From the NCBI RefSeq assembly GCF_001262505.1, contig NZ_KQ410740.1:96659-160658 (forward strand): 64,000 nucleotides of DNA. The letters are read 5' to 3'. The DNA is from Shinella sp. SUS2 (GTDB taxonomy: Bacteria; Pseudomonadota; Alphaproteobacteria; Rhizobiales; Rhizobiaceae). Position 1 is the first letter of the stretch. Every line of letters begins with the position of its first letter. Of this stretch, positions 9,259-18,609 are shown piece by piece. Position numbers and translations under genes: made by a program. A model generated the notes under the pieces. That model saw only the letters and a program-made list of their open reading frames with translations. It was not told where the DNA came from and searched no databases.

Positions 9259-10155
9259 ATGTCGAAAATTGGTGTCCATTCCTTCGTCTGGAGCGCTGGC
9301 TCTTCGCAGGGCGAGCTTGAGAAAGCGCTCGAGAACACCCATCAGCTCGGCTACAAGCTCATCGAGTTCTCCTATCTGAACCCTCGCCAGGTCGACGTGA
9401 AATGGCTGTCCCGCCGGCTTGAGGAACTCGGTCTCGACGTCGCGATCAGCATGGGCCTGCCGCCGGAGGGCGACATTTCGAGCGCCGATCCGGCAATCGT
9501 CACCCATGGCGTCGATATCCTCGACCGGGCCGTTGCGCTGGTGCGCGACCTCGGCGGCACGAAACTCGCCGGCATCCTCAGCTCCGCCCACGGCAAGCAG
9601 GAGCACAGCCTATCGAGAAAGGGCTGGGACACGAGCGTTGCCGCGCTCTCCAAGGTAGCGGAGCGGGCCAAGGCAGCCGGCGTCACGCTCAATCTCGAAA
9701 TCGTCAACCGCTTCGAGAGCAACATGCTGAACACCGCCGCACAGGGCATGGCCTACATCCGCGATACCGGCGCCTCGAATGTCCTTCTGCACCTCGACAC
9801 GTTCCACATGAACATCGAGGAAGCCGATGTGGGCCTTGCCATCCGCCACGCGGCGGACAAGATCGGCTACCTGCATATCGGCGAGAGCCATCGCGGCTAT
9901 CTCGGCACCGGCACGATCGACTTCACGGCGATCTTCGATGCGCTCACCGCCATCGGCTGGGACGACTCCGTTACCTTCGAATCCTTCTCCACGACGATCG
10001 TCGACAAGGACCTTTCGCTGAAGACGGCGATCTGGCGCAATCTGTGGGACGACAATGTCGCCCTCGCCCGCCATGCACACCGCTTCATCGAGCTCGGCCT
10101 GGAGACCGCGCGGCTCAAGCAGGCGCTCGTCCAAGAGGCGCATCTGCCCGGTTAG
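9259..10155 (+). CDS. sugar-phosphate isomerase/epimerase, D-tagatose 3-epimerase family
   Basis: A TIM-barrel enzyme of 298 residues. The four metal ligands of the tagatose/psicose 3-epimerase family appear in order: Glu in LNLEIVNRFES, Asp in LHLDTFHMNIEEAD, His in GYLHIGESHRGYLG, and Glu in VTFESFS. The GESHRG motif around the His and Arg is also typical. I chose the ATG at 9259 (gagag upstream) rather than an in-frame start at 9211, which lies inside the preceding hairpin. As last gene of the importer operon it probably interconverts the imported ketose before phosphorylation by one of the FGGY kinases. Confidence 0.87.
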   Translation: MSKIGVHSFVWSAGSSQGELEKALENTHQLGYKLIEFSYLNPRQVDVKWLSRRLEELGLDVAISMGLPPEGDISSADPAIVTHGVDILDRAVALVRDLGGTKLAGILSSAHGKQEHSLSRKGWDTSVAALSKVAERAKAAGVTLNLEIVNRFESNMLNTAAQGMAYIRDTGASNVLLHLDTFHMNIEEADVGLAIRHAADKIGYLHIGESHRGYLGTGTIDFTAIFDALTAIGWDDSVTFESFSTTIVDKDLSLKTAIWRNLWDDNVALARHAHRFIELGLETARLKQALVQEAHLPG

Positions 10156-10160
10156 GCGGA

Positions 10161-11018
10161 TCACGCCTTGCCGCGCTGCACCACGACGCTCAGCAGCGCC
10201 AGCGCCCCCGACCCCACCATCAGGAAGAACGAGACGGCGTTCAGCACCGGCGTCGAACCGACCTTCACCATGCGGTCGTACATGGTGATGGTCAGCGGCG
10301 CATCGGAGCCGACCAGCATCAGCGTCGTGTTGAAATTCTCGAAGGAGACGAGGAAGGCGACGACGAAGGCGGAGAACAGCGCGGGCATCAGATAGGGCAG
10401 CGTCACCGTCATCAGCACGCGCAGCCGCGTCGCGCCGAGATTGAGCGCGGCTTCCTCCAGCGAGATGTCGAATTTTCGAAGGCGCGCGGCGATGACCAGC
10501 GAGGTGATGGTCGTCAGGAACGAGAACTGGCCGAGGATGACGAGGAACAGGCCGGGGCGCAGAAAATCCCACTCGATGCCAAAGGTTTCTTCGAGGCCGT
10601 TGGCGATCATGCTGGCGAAGACGAGGATCGAGATGCCGAGGATGACGCCGGGAATGACCAGGGGCACGATCATCAGGATGTAGAAGAAATTCTTGGCCGG
10701 AAACTGCTTTCTCTCGAAGAGGAAGGCGTTGCAGGTGCCGGCGGCGACGGCGAGCGCGGAGACGATCACGCCGATATAGAGCGAGTTTTCGAGACCGCGC
10801 AAAAGGCGCCGGTCGTGGAAAATGCCGATCTTCGGCTCGGTGCTGCTGAAGAACCAGTCGAGCGTGAAACCGTTCCAGGGCAATGCTGGGAACATAGAAT
10901 CGTTGAAGGCGAACATGCCGGCGGCAAAGAGCGGCGCGGCGAGGTAGGCGAGGAACGCCAGCATGTAGCCGCGATAGAGCCATTGCAGCAGGGGCGATTG
11001 CGGGGCCGCGACGTTCAT
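10161..11018 (-). CDS. PotC-like ABC importer permease
   Basis: An inner-membrane permease of 285 residues with about six helices. The cytoplasmic loop EEAALNLGATRLRVLMTVTLPYLMP is the EAA motif that docks onto the ATPase. It is the last gene of a six-gene minus-strand operon and starts 3 bp after the sister permease stop. The start ATG at 11018 (MNVAAPQ) is far more likely than the upstream extension, which lies in the other permease. The transporter class normally imports spermidine, putrescine or other small cations and organic acids. Confidence 0.92.
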   Translation of the reverse strand: MNVAAPQSPLLQWLYRGYMLAFLAYLAAPLFAAGMFAFNDSMFPALPWNGFTLDWFFSSTEPKIGIFHDRRLLRGLENSLYIGVIVSALAVAAGTCNAFLFERKQFPAKNFFYILMIVPLVIPGVILGISILVFASMIANGLEETFGIEWDFLRPGLFLVILGQFSFLTTITSLVIAARLRKFDISLEEAALNLGATRLRVLMTVTLPYLMPALFSAFVVAFLVSFENFNTTLMLVGSDAPLTITMYDRMVKVGSTPVLNAVSFFLMVGSGALALLSVVVQRGKA

Positions 11019-11020
11019 GG

Positions 11021-11899
11021 TCAGTCCTTTGCGACGGTGGAGGCGAGGCTCTGGCCCGTCAGCCGCAGGCCGAACCAGACGACGAACGAGGTGAAGACGA
11101 GCAGCAGCACGCCGAAGGTCGCGCCGGATTCCCAGTTGTAGCGCGTCACGAACTGTTCGTAGATCTGCTCGGTGAACCACATGCTGTTCTTGCCGCCGAG
11201 CAGGATGGGCGTGAGATAGCTGCCCGCCGTCAGCATGAAGACGATGATGCAGCCGGCGACGATGCCCGGCATGGCATAGGGCACGACGATGCGGCGGAAG
11301 ACGGTGAAGCGGCTGCCGCCGAGATTGTAGCCCGCCTCGATCAGCGAATTGTCCATGCCGTCGAGCGTCGAGACGAGCGGCACGATCATGAAGAGCACGA
11401 CCGTATACACGAGGCCCATGACGACGGTGGCGTCGTTGTAGAGCAGTTCCACCGGGCCGCTGACGAGGCCGATCTTCTGCAGGAAGCTGGAGACAAGGCC
11501 GGTCTCGCGCAGGATGACGATCCAGCCGAAGGCGCGCACGAGGTCGCTCACCCAAAGCGGGATGAGGCACATCAGGAAGAGTGCGGCGCGCGAGCGGCGC
11601 TGGGCGATTTTTGCGATGTAATAGGCGACGGGAAAACCGACGGCGAGCGCCATGGCGGTGACGAGGATCGACATCCAGGCCGTGCGCAGCAGCGTGTTCC
11701 AGTAGATCGGCTCCGAGAGGAAGGCGATGTAGTTCGCAAAGCCGAACGTGTATTCGCCAGGCCCCACCTTTTCACGCAGCGAGATATAGCCGATGCCGAG
11801 CTGCGGCAGGATGATCAAAAGCGCGATCCACAGCGCGAAGGGGGCAAAGAGCAGGATGAAGGAGAGTTTTCCGATGTCCGTGCGTGCCATTGCTCTCAC
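11021..11899 (-). CDS. PotB-like ABC importer permease
   Basis: The partner permease, 292 residues if the GTG at 11899 is used (GTGA overlap with the ATPase stop) or 289 from the ATG at 11890; both are plausible. Six hydrophobic helices are visible, starting LSFILLFAPFALWIALLIIL. The EAA loop reads IEAGYNLGGSRFTVFRRIVVP. It pairs with the PotC-like protein encoded just downstream. Confidence 0.91.
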   Translation of the reverse strand: MRAMARTDIGKLSFILLFAPFALWIALLIILPQLGIGYISLREKVGPGEYTFGFANYIAFLSEPIYWNTLLRTAWMSILVTAMALAVGFPVAYYIAKIAQRRSRAALFLMCLIPLWVSDLVRAFGWIVILRETGLVSSFLQKIGLVSGPVELLYNDATVVMGLVYTVVLFMIVPLVSTLDGMDNSLIEAGYNLGGSRFTVFRRIVVPYAMPGIVAGCIIVFMLTAGSYLTPILLGGKNSMWFTEQIYEQFVTRYNWESGATFGVLLLVFTSFVVWFGLRLTGQSLASTVAKD

Positions 11900-12969
11900 C
11901 TCGCAACGGAAAAGGCGCGGCCGTGGTTCTGGCTCCAGCCGATCCCGACCGTTTCGCCCGGCGCGACCTTGACCGAGCCGTCCATCACCGCCTGGCCGAC
12001 CTCGACCAGATGGCCGTTCGCCATGCGCACGAGGATGCGGCTGCTTGCACCGTTGAAGAGCAGGCTTTCGACGGTGCCTTGAAGCGTGTTCTCGCTGCCC
12101 GCGCCGATCGAAATCACCTCCGGGCGCACGAAAAGCTCGACCGGGCTTCCGGCCGCAATGCGCGCGTCACCGGCAAAGGCGATCGCCTCGCCGCCACCGT
12201 CGATCGCCACGCGCACCTTGCCGTCGGCGAGCGAAAGCGCGCGGCCGGGCCAGCGGTTGCTGTCGCCGACAAAGCCCGCAACGAAGCCGCTCTTCGGGTT
12301 GTTGTAGAGTTCCTGCGGCGCACCGATCTGCTCGAACTGGCCGGCGTTCATGACGGCGACGTTGTCGGACATCAAAAGCGCTTCCGACTGGTCGTGGGTG
12401 ATGTAGAGGAAGGTCGTCTCGAACTGGTGCTGGAGCTGTTTCAGCTCTATCTTCATGCGCTCGCGCAGTTTCAGGTCGAGCGCGCCGAGCGGTTCGTCGA
12501 GCAGCAGCACATCCGGCTCCAGCACCATGCAGCGGGCAATCGCGATGCGCTGCTTCTGGCCGCCGGAGAGCTGGGAGACCTGCTTTTCCGCCGTGCCGGG
12601 CAGACCGACGCGATCGAGCACCGCCGCCACCTTGCGGGTAATATCGGCCTTGTTCTCGCCGCGGCAGCGCAGGCCGTAGGCGATGTTCTCGCCGACATTC
12701 ATCATCGGGAAGAGCGCGAGATGCTGGAACACCATCTTGACGGGCCGCTTGTTCGGCGGCGTCGAAAGCACGGACTGCCCCTTGATGCGGATATCGCCGC
12801 TCGTCGGCGTCTCGAAGCCGGCGATCATGCGCATCAGCGTGGTCTTGCCGCAGCCCGACGGGCCGAGGATCGAGAAGAAGGATCCGCGCGGGACGTTGAA
12901 GGACACGCTGTTGACGGCGGTATAGGCGCCGAAGCGCTTCACCAGGCTTTCGCATTGAAGATCGTGCAT
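11896..12969 (-). CDS. PotA-like ABC importer ATP-binding protein
   Basis: A single ATPase subunit of 357 residues. Walker A is GPSGCGKTT (near residue 38), the signature is LSGGQKQRIAIARC, and Walker B is VLLLDEPLGALD. A C-terminal TOBE-type regulatory domain of about 110 residues is usual for PotA/MalK-class proteins. It energises the two permeases downstream. Confidence 0.94.
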   Translation of the reverse strand: MHDLQCESLVKRFGAYTAVNSVSFNVPRGSFFSILGPSGCGKTTLMRMIAGFETPTSGDIRIKGQSVLSTPPNKRPVKMVFQHLALFPMMNVGENIAYGLRCRGENKADITRKVAAVLDRVGLPGTAEKQVSQLSGGQKQRIAIARCMVLEPDVLLLDEPLGALDLKLRERMKIELKQLQHQFETTFLYITHDQSEALLMSDNVAVMNAGQFEQIGAPQELYNNPKSGFVAGFVGDSNRWPGRALSLADGKVRVAIDGGGEAIAFAGDARIAAGSPVELFVRPEVISIGAGSENTLQGTVESLLFNGASSRILVRMANGHLVEVGQAVMDGSVKVAPGETVGIGWSQNHGRAFSVAR

Positions 12970-13063
12970 GGAGGGCTCGTTGCTCGCCGCGCGCGTGCGC
13001 GGGCATCTGGAAAGCAGCCGGCCAAGGACATCCCCGGCCGGCCAGACTTGCCTTGGGAGGCGA

Positions 13064-14137
13064 TCAGTTGGACGTCGCGGCCTTGATGCGCTCCAGCGCC
13101 TTGCCTTCCATGTCCTCGAGCCCCGCCGGGATATTGGCGAAGAACTTGAGGTTGGCGAGGTCCTTCTCGTCGAAGGCGGCGTTGACGGCGGCCTTCTTGT
13201 CGTCGGGCAGGAGATCGATGCCGTTGCTGACGGCGGCGATGGCGCCCGTTGAATCCGACATCAGCTTGACGATCTCGGGCTTCATGACGAAGTTGATCCA
13301 CTTGTAGGCGGCATCGTCAGCCTCGCCCTTGCGCGGGATGACGAAGGTGTCGATCCAGGCGAGCGCGCCGGTTTCCGGCGGCACGTAGACGAGGTTCTTG
13401 TTCTGGCCGAAGAGCTTGAAGGCCGTGGAATCCCAGGCTTCCGAGACGACGACTTCGCCCGAGAGAAGCAGCGTCGACAGGTCGTCGCCGCCGTTCCAGT
13501 AAGTCTTGACGTTGTCCTTGCAGGCGATCAGCTTTTCCGTCACCTCGTCGAGCATCGTCTGGTAGGCGGCCTTGTCGGCATAGAGCGCGAACGGATCCTT
13601 GCCGAGCGAGAAGGCCGTGCCAAGCAGGATCGTGCGGCGTAGGCGCATCGAGGTGCGGCCCTTGTATTCGGGATTGCAGAGGTCGCCCCAGCCCTTGACA
13701 CCAGGCGCCTTGGAAACGTCCGCAACGATGCCGGACGTGCCCCACTGGTGCGGCACGGCATAGAGCTGGCCGTCGATGGTGGCATTGGCCTTCACGCCTT
13801 CAAGAAGGTTGGGCGCAAGGTTTGCCGTCTCGATCTTCGAGAGGTCGAGCGGCTTGTAGATGTTGTACTCCTGCTGGGCCGCGAAGATGCGGTCATGGCT
13901 CGGCTGGGCAAGGTCGTAACCGGCGCCGCCGGTCGCCCGGAGCTTTGCGATCATCTCCTCGTTGTTGGAGAGCGTCACCTCGACCGTGATGTCGGGGTTC
14001 GCCTCCTCGAAGAGCTTGATGACGTTGTCGGGTGCATAACCGCCCCAGGTGAGCAGGCGCAGGGTTTCGGCCTGTGCGGTGCCTGCCATGAACAGGGCGA
14101 GCGCCGTCGTCGCGGCGAGCGCGAATGTCGATTTCAT
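13064..14137 (-). CDS. PotD-like periplasmic binding protein
   Basis: A 357-residue receptor with a signal peptide ending AGTAQA before ETLRLLTWGGYAP, the characteristic start of PotD-type mature proteins. The ATG at 14137 has aggagaac directly upstream; the longer in-frame start at 14206 does not. WNGGDDLSTLLLSGEVVVSEAW matches the ligand-domain region of polyamine and related receptors. Its 5' flank holds two MocR-like sites, so it may have its own promoter besides read-through from the dehydrogenase genes. Confidence 0.92.
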   Translation of the reverse strand: MKSTFALAATTALALFMAGTAQAETLRLLTWGGYAPDNVIKLFEEANPDITVEVTLSNNEEMIAKLRATGGAGYDLAQPSHDRIFAAQQEYNIYKPLDLSKIETANLAPNLLEGVKANATIDGQLYAVPHQWGTSGIVADVSKAPGVKGWGDLCNPEYKGRTSMRLRRTILLGTAFSLGKDPFALYADKAAYQTMLDEVTEKLIACKDNVKTYWNGGDDLSTLLLSGEVVVSEAWDSTAFKLFGQNKNLVYVPPETGALAWIDTFVIPRKGEADDAAYKWINFVMKPEIVKLMSDSTGAIAAVSNGIDLLPDDKKAAVNAAFDEKDLANLKFFANIPAGLEDMEGKALERIKAATSN

Positions 14138-14280
14138 GCTGTTCTCCTCTTCCGTTTGGCTGTTGAAAATCGCCTTTTTCCGGCGTTCTTTTCTGCTGAG
14201 GGCCATCTCACTCCCGGCGATGACGCTCTCATTCCCGATTTCGAGCCGCTGGCATCAAAGGACGAGATTGGCTTGCCCGA

Positions 14281-14314
14281 AAGGTCCATTATCTCCTTGC
14301 CGTAAGACCATTAT
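14281..14314 (-). promoter_or_regulatory. tandem GGWCCATTAT-type sites upstream of the PotD-like gene (candidate MocR operator)
   Basis: Two direct repeats lie between the aldehyde dehydrogenase stop and the receptor start: GGTCCATTAT (14283-14292) and AGACCATTAT (14305-14314), 22 bp apart. A close relative, GGACCATTATTG, lies at 17034-17045 beside the divergent MocR gene. MocR/GabR/TauR regulators are known to bind such direct repeats. Confidence 0.5.
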
Positions 14315-14319
14315 GACGC

Positions 14320-15807
14320 TCAGCTTATCTTCGCCGTCAGGCTTTTCGTGCGCGTGTAGCTGCGCAACGCGGCAAAGCCCTTCTCTCGGCCGAAACCGGA
14401 GAGTTTGTTGCCGCCGAAGGGCACCTCGATGCCGCCGGCGAAATATTCGTTGATGTAGACCTGGCCAGCGTCGATATCGCGCGCCATGCGGTGGGCGCGG
14501 CCGAAATCGCGTGTGTAGATGCCAGCGACGAGGCCGAAATCCGTGCCGTTCGCTACAGCGACAGCTTCCTCCTCGCTTTCAACCACCTGTACCGAGAGCA
14601 CCGGTCCGAAAATCTCTTCCTGGATGACGGGATCGTCCGACTGCACCGCATCGAGGATCGTCGGTTTGAAGAACCAGCCGGAGCCGCTTTCCGGGTCCGT
14701 CGTCCGCTCGCCGCCGGCGGCGATGGTGACGCCGCGGTCGCGCGCGCCCTCGACATAGCCGGCAACCTTGTCGAGATGGGCAAGCGAGCTGAGTGCTCCG
14801 ACCTGCGGGCGGCGAAGGCCATGGCCGAGCTTGAGACCGGTCGCGCGCCTGGCGAGGCGTTCGACGAGTTCCGCATGCACCCCGCGCTCGACGACGAGGC
14901 GCGAACCCGCCGAGCAGATCTGCCCAGCATTCTCGTAGATCGCGCCGAGCACGCCTTCCACGGCAGCGTCCATGTCCGCATCGGCCATGACGATGACCGG
15001 CGACTTGCCACCGAGTTCGAGCACGACGCTCGTGACGTTCGCGGCGGCCGACTGCATCACGCGGATGCCCGTCGGCACGGAGCCGGTGAAGGTGACGTGG
15101 CGCACATCCGGATGCGACACCAGCGGCCCGCCGGCCTCCGCACCGGTGCCGGTAACGACGTTGCAGACACCGGCCGGAAGCCCGGCGCGGGAGAGAATAT
15201 CGGCGAGCATCAGCGCCGTCAGCGGCGTCTGTTCGGCCGGCTTGGCGACGACAGTGCAGCCGGCGGCGAGCGCCGGGGCGATGCTGCGGGCGGCCGTCGA
15301 GAGCGGGTAGTTCCAGGGGATGATATGGCCGGTGACGCCGACCGGCTCCTCGATGGAATAGCCGATATAGTCGGTGCCGAGCGGAAAGGTGTCGCCCTGG
15401 ATCTTGTCGGCCGCGCCGGCATAATATTCGAAGCAGCGCGCCGCACCCGAGACGTCGCCTTCCGCCTCCTGCAGCGCCTTGCCGCTGTCGAGGCTTTCCA
15501 CCACGGCAAGCCGCGCGGCCTCCGCCCGGATGAGTTCGGCAGCGCGCAGCAGGATCGCGCCGCGGGCGCTCGCCTTGGTGCGGCCCCAGGCGCGCTGGGC
15601 GCGGCGGGCGGCGGCGACGGCGCGGTCCACGTCGCTGCCGTCACCGGCGGCGAAGGCATGGTAGGCGCGGGCGGAGCCGGGATCGAACGTCTCCATCGTG
15701 CGCCCGCCGGAGGCGGCGACGAAGGCGCCGTCGATGAAATGGCCTTTGGGCAGGCCGGCAAGCGTGCCGTTCGCAAAATATTCGCCGACGAGGGTGTTCG
15801 TGCTCAT
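14320..15807 (-). CDS. NAD(P)-dependent aldehyde dehydrogenase
   Basis: A 495-residue cytoplasmic aldehyde dehydrogenase. The cofactor site includes HIIPWNYPL and FTGSVPTG, the general base Glu lies in VVLELGGKSP, and the catalytic Cys in NAGQICSAGSR. It ends with EVPFGGNKLSGFGREKG, usual for betaine-, GABA- or hydroxy-aldehyde dehydrogenases. Its start follows the enolase-superfamily gene stop by 1 bp. In this operon it would oxidise an aldehyde (perhaps a semialdehyde) formed from the imported substrate; the exact substrate is unknown. Confidence 0.93.
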   Translation of the reverse strand: MSTNTLVGEYFANGTLAGLPKGHFIDGAFVAASGGRTMETFDPGSARAYHAFAAGDGSDVDRAVAAARRAQRAWGRTKASARGAILLRAAELIRAEAARLAVVESLDSGKALQEAEGDVSGAARCFEYYAGAADKIQGDTFPLGTDYIGYSIEEPVGVTGHIIPWNYPLSTAARSIAPALAAGCTVVAKPAEQTPLTALMLADILSRAGLPAGVCNVVTGTGAEAGGPLVSHPDVRHVTFTGSVPTGIRVMQSAAANVTSVVLELGGKSPVIVMADADMDAAVEGVLGAIYENAGQICSAGSRLVVERGVHAELVERLARRATGLKLGHGLRRPQVGALSSLAHLDKVAGYVEGARDRGVTIAAGGERTTDPESGSGWFFKPTILDAVQSDDPVIQEEIFGPVLSVQVVESEEEAVAVANGTDFGLVAGIYTRDFGRAHRMARDIDAGQVYINEYFAGGIEVPFGGNKLSGFGREKGFAALRSYTRTKSLTAKIS

Positions 15808-15808
15808 C

Positions 15809-16912
15809 TCAATTCGCCTCGCTCATCTGGTAGCCGGCGCGCGCCAGCCACTCCGGATCGATTTCGACGCCCCAGCCGGGCTCTTCCGTCACCGTCGCCT
15901 TGCCGTCGACGATGGCATAGGGCGATTTGCGGAAGAGGCCGTCCTGCCAGGGGTAATAGTCTTCGCCCTCGATGGAGAATTCGAGATATTTGCCGGCATT
16001 CGGGATGGCGCGCAGCAGGTGCATAGTGAAGAGCGTCACCATGGAAAGGTTGGCGGCGTGCGGCGTCACCGGAATTCCGGCGGCCTCGGCCATGCGCACC
16101 ACGCGCAGCGTCCGGCTGATGCCGCCGAGATAGCAGATATCCGGCTGCACGATGTCGACGGCGCGCATCTCGATCATGCGGCGCCAGGTCGGCAGGTCGC
16201 AATCCTGCTCGCCGCCGGTGACGTCGATGTCGAGCGCCTCGCTGACCTGCCTGGTCTGTTCGAGCTCCCAATAGGGGCAGGGCTCCTCGTAATGCACGAG
16301 GCCGTTGTCCTGCATGATCCTGCCGACCTCGATGGCACGGGCGGGCGAATAGCAGGAATTGGCGTCGGCGAGCAGATCGGCTCCTTCGCCGACGGCCTTG
16401 GCGATCGTCGGGATGATCTCCTCCGTCCGGCCCGGCCATTCGTCTTCGTTGCGGCCGCACTCTGCGCCGACGCGGAACTTGAAGGCGTCAAAACCGTATT
16501 CGCCGCGCAGGCGCTTGAAGCGTTCGGCCTCGTCGGCCGGCGTGATGTCGCGCTTCATCGAGGAAGCGTAGGCGCGCAGCGGGCCGGCCGACCCGCCGAG
16601 CAGTGCCGCGACCGGCTTGCCAGCCTTTTTGCCGCGCAGGTCCCAGATCGCCGTGTCGAGACCGCACATGGCGCGGCAGAGATAGGAACCCGGAAACTTG
16701 TGCTCACGCTCGAAAATGCGGTCGAGATGATCGTCGAGATCGACGATCTCGGTGCCGAGCGAATAGGGCGCGACCTGGCGGTGCAGCACCTCTGACGTGA
16801 TGTCGGCATTGTAGGTCGAGACCTGGCCCCAGCCGGTCGCGCCGGTCTCGTCGGTGATGCGGACAAAGCCGACATAGCGGTTTGAGAAGGTCTCGATGCG
16901 TTTGATCTTCAT
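15809..16912 (-). CDS. mandelate racemase/muconate lactonizing-type enzyme (enolase superfamily)
   Basis: A 367-residue acid-sugar-dehydratase-like enzyme. The KFR dyad in AFKFRVG (KxK in mandelate racemase) precedes the three metal ligands: Asp in LLADANS, Glu in VHYEEPCPYWE, and Glu in VTGGEQD. The catalytic Asp-His pair is in VQPDICYLGG and VTPHAAN. The ATG at 16912 is preferred because homologues begin MKIKRIET; a longer frame to 16990 has no ribosome site. It is first in the operon, so its product probably feeds the aldehyde dehydrogenase. A dehydratase of an acid sugar is the best guess. Confidence 0.88.
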   Translation of the reverse strand: MKIKRIETFSNRYVGFVRITDETGATGWGQVSTYNADITSEVLHRQVAPYSLGTEIVDLDDHLDRIFEREHKFPGSYLCRAMCGLDTAIWDLRGKKAGKPVAALLGGSAGPLRAYASSMKRDITPADEAERFKRLRGEYGFDAFKFRVGAECGRNEDEWPGRTEEIIPTIAKAVGEGADLLADANSCYSPARAIEVGRIMQDNGLVHYEEPCPYWELEQTRQVSEALDIDVTGGEQDCDLPTWRRMIEMRAVDIVQPDICYLGGISRTLRVVRMAEAAGIPVTPHAANLSMVTLFTMHLLRAIPNAGKYLEFSIEGEDYYPWQDGLFRKSPYAIVDGKATVTEEPGWGVEIDPEWLARAGYQMSEAN

Positions 16913-16976
16913 GGCGGTCCGGTCTGCTGTTGGGCGAAAGCGTCTTGCAAGCGATGGGCTCTTGACGCCGCGAACT

Positions 16977-17045
16977 GGTCCGACAATCATCGGAAAAACT
17001 TCGGGCGAGAAGGTCCACTTTGCTTTTCGTAGCGGACCATTATTG
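16977..17045. promoter_or_regulatory. MocR divergent promoter with GGWCC repeats
   Basis: The region between the enolase-superfamily gene and the MocR gene holds GGTCCGACAAT (16977-16987), GGTCCACTTTG (17013-17023) and GGACCATTATTG (17034-17045). The last resembles the pair at 14283-14314. Repeats spread over about 70 bp fit the two-headed binding known for MocR-type dimers. Confidence 0.48.
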
Positions 17046-17073
17046 CGGTGACACGACAGACCGGGAGGGCGAG

Positions 17074-18594
17074 ATGGTAAAATATCCGGGCGGCGCGCTG
17101 CTGCCCACGCTGCAATTCGACCGCACCTCCCGAACGCCGATCAGTGCCCAGCTCTGCACGGCACTACGCGAGATGATTCTCTCGGGCGAACTCCAGCCCG
17201 GCGAACGCCTGCCCTCCAGCCGCACGCTGGCGAAAGATCACGGCGTTTCCCGCACCACGGCGATCAGCGTCTACGAACAGCTTGCTGCGGAAGGGCTGAT
17301 CCGGTCGAGCATCGGTGCCGGGGCCTATGTCGCCGAAACGTTGCGCGACGGCCGGCCCGCCGCCACCGCGGCAAGCCCGGCCGGAGACGAGATCCGCAGC
17401 CCGCCGCGCCTCGCGCAGCTCAGCGCGGACGCCTCCGAACACTACTTTCCCCGCCTCGCGCACCCTGAAAACCCACGGCCCTTCATCACCGGCATTCCGG
17501 CCTTCGACGAGTTCCCGATGGCGCTCTGGGCGAGCATGGTGGCACGTTACTGGCGCCAGCCGCGCAACCTCCTGCTCGGCTACCCACCGGCCGAAGGGCT
17601 GATGGAATTGCGCCGGGCCGTCGCGATGCATCTGCGCGCCAACCGCGGCATCACCTGCGAACCCGAACAGGTTTTCATCTTCAACGGCGCGCAGGACGCC
17701 TTCAACCGCATCGGTAATACCCTGCTCGATCCCGGCGATACGGTCTGGATCGAGAATCCCGGCGCGATCGGCGCGCGCAACAGCCTGATTTCCTCGGGTG
17801 CGCGGCTGGTGCCGCTCAGCATCGACGAGGAGGGCATCAATGTCGCCGAGGGGCTGGAGGTCGCGCCGGATTTCCGCCTCGCCTTCGTGACGCCCGCCCA
17901 CCAGCACCCGCTCGGCGTGACGATGAGCCTGCAACGCCGCTTCGAATTGTTGCGCGCGGCCGAAAGGGCAGGTGCCTGGATCATCGAGGACGACTATGTC
18001 GGCGAGTTCCACTATGCCGGCCATCCGCCGCCGACGCTGAAGAGCGTCGATACGTCGGGCCGCGTCATCTATGTCGGCAGCTTTTCGAAAACGCTGTTCG
18101 CAGCCCTCCGCCTCGGCTACGTCGTCGCGCCGCCCGGTCTGGTCGATGTCTTTTGCCGCATCGCCGGAGCGACATTGCAAGGCTCGGCCGCCAGCCTGCA
18201 ATCCGTCGTCGCAAGCTTTATCGAGTGTGGCCATTTCGCCAGCCATATCAGGCGCATGCGGCGGGTTTATGCCGAACGGCTCCAGGCTCTGCTCGACGGT
18301 GCGGCGACGCATATGCAGGGTGTTCTGGAAGTCGCGCCCACCGAAACCGGCTTTCACACCGTCGGGCGTCTTGCCGAGGATTTCGATGAACGCGCCGTCG
18401 CGCGCCGGGCGGCCGAGCGCAACATCCTCGTCTCGCCGATCGGCCGCTTCGCCATCACGCCCGTCCGCCAGCGCGGCCTCATCCTCGGCTTCAGCTCCGC
18501 CCCGCCGCGCATGATCGCAAGCGCGGCGGAAACGCTCGGCGCGGTCTTGAAGGACATGCGCAAGGCAGATGGCCCGAACCGTATCAGTGCGTGA
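17074..18594 (+). CDS. MocR-family transcriptional regulator (GntR domain fused to aminotransferase-like domain)
   Basis: A 506-residue regulator. Residues about 15-90 form a GntR winged helix (GERLPSSRTLAKDHGVSRTT). The rest is a fold-type I aminotransferase-like domain, with the PLP-binding Lys in YVGSFSKTLFAALRLGY and the phosphate-contact region PAHQHPLGVTMS. A gggaggg site lies 5-11 bp before the ATG at 17074. It diverges from the enolase/aldehyde dehydrogenase/Pot operon, which it probably activates in response to an amino compound or PLP adduct. Confidence 0.92.
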   Translation: MVKYPGGALLPTLQFDRTSRTPISAQLCTALREMILSGELQPGERLPSSRTLAKDHGVSRTTAISVYEQLAAEGLIRSSIGAGAYVAETLRDGRPAATAASPAGDEIRSPPRLAQLSADASEHYFPRLAHPENPRPFITGIPAFDEFPMALWASMVARYWRQPRNLLLGYPPAEGLMELRRAVAMHLRANRGITCEPEQVFIFNGAQDAFNRIGNTLLDPGDTVWIENPGAIGARNSLISSGARLVPLSIDEEGINVAEGLEVAPDFRLAFVTPAHQHPLGVTMSLQRRFELLRAAERAGAWIIEDDYVGEFHYAGHPPPTLKSVDTSGRVIYVGSFSKTLFAALRLGYVVAPPGLVDVFCRIAGATLQGSAASLQSVVASFIECGHFASHIRRMRRVYAERLQALLDGAATHMQGVLEVAPTETGFHTVGRLAEDFDERAVARRAAERNILVSPIGRFAITPVRQRGLILGFSSAPPRMIASAAETLGAVLKDMRKADGPNRISA

Positions 18595-18609
18595 GACGCG
18601 CCTGGCGGC

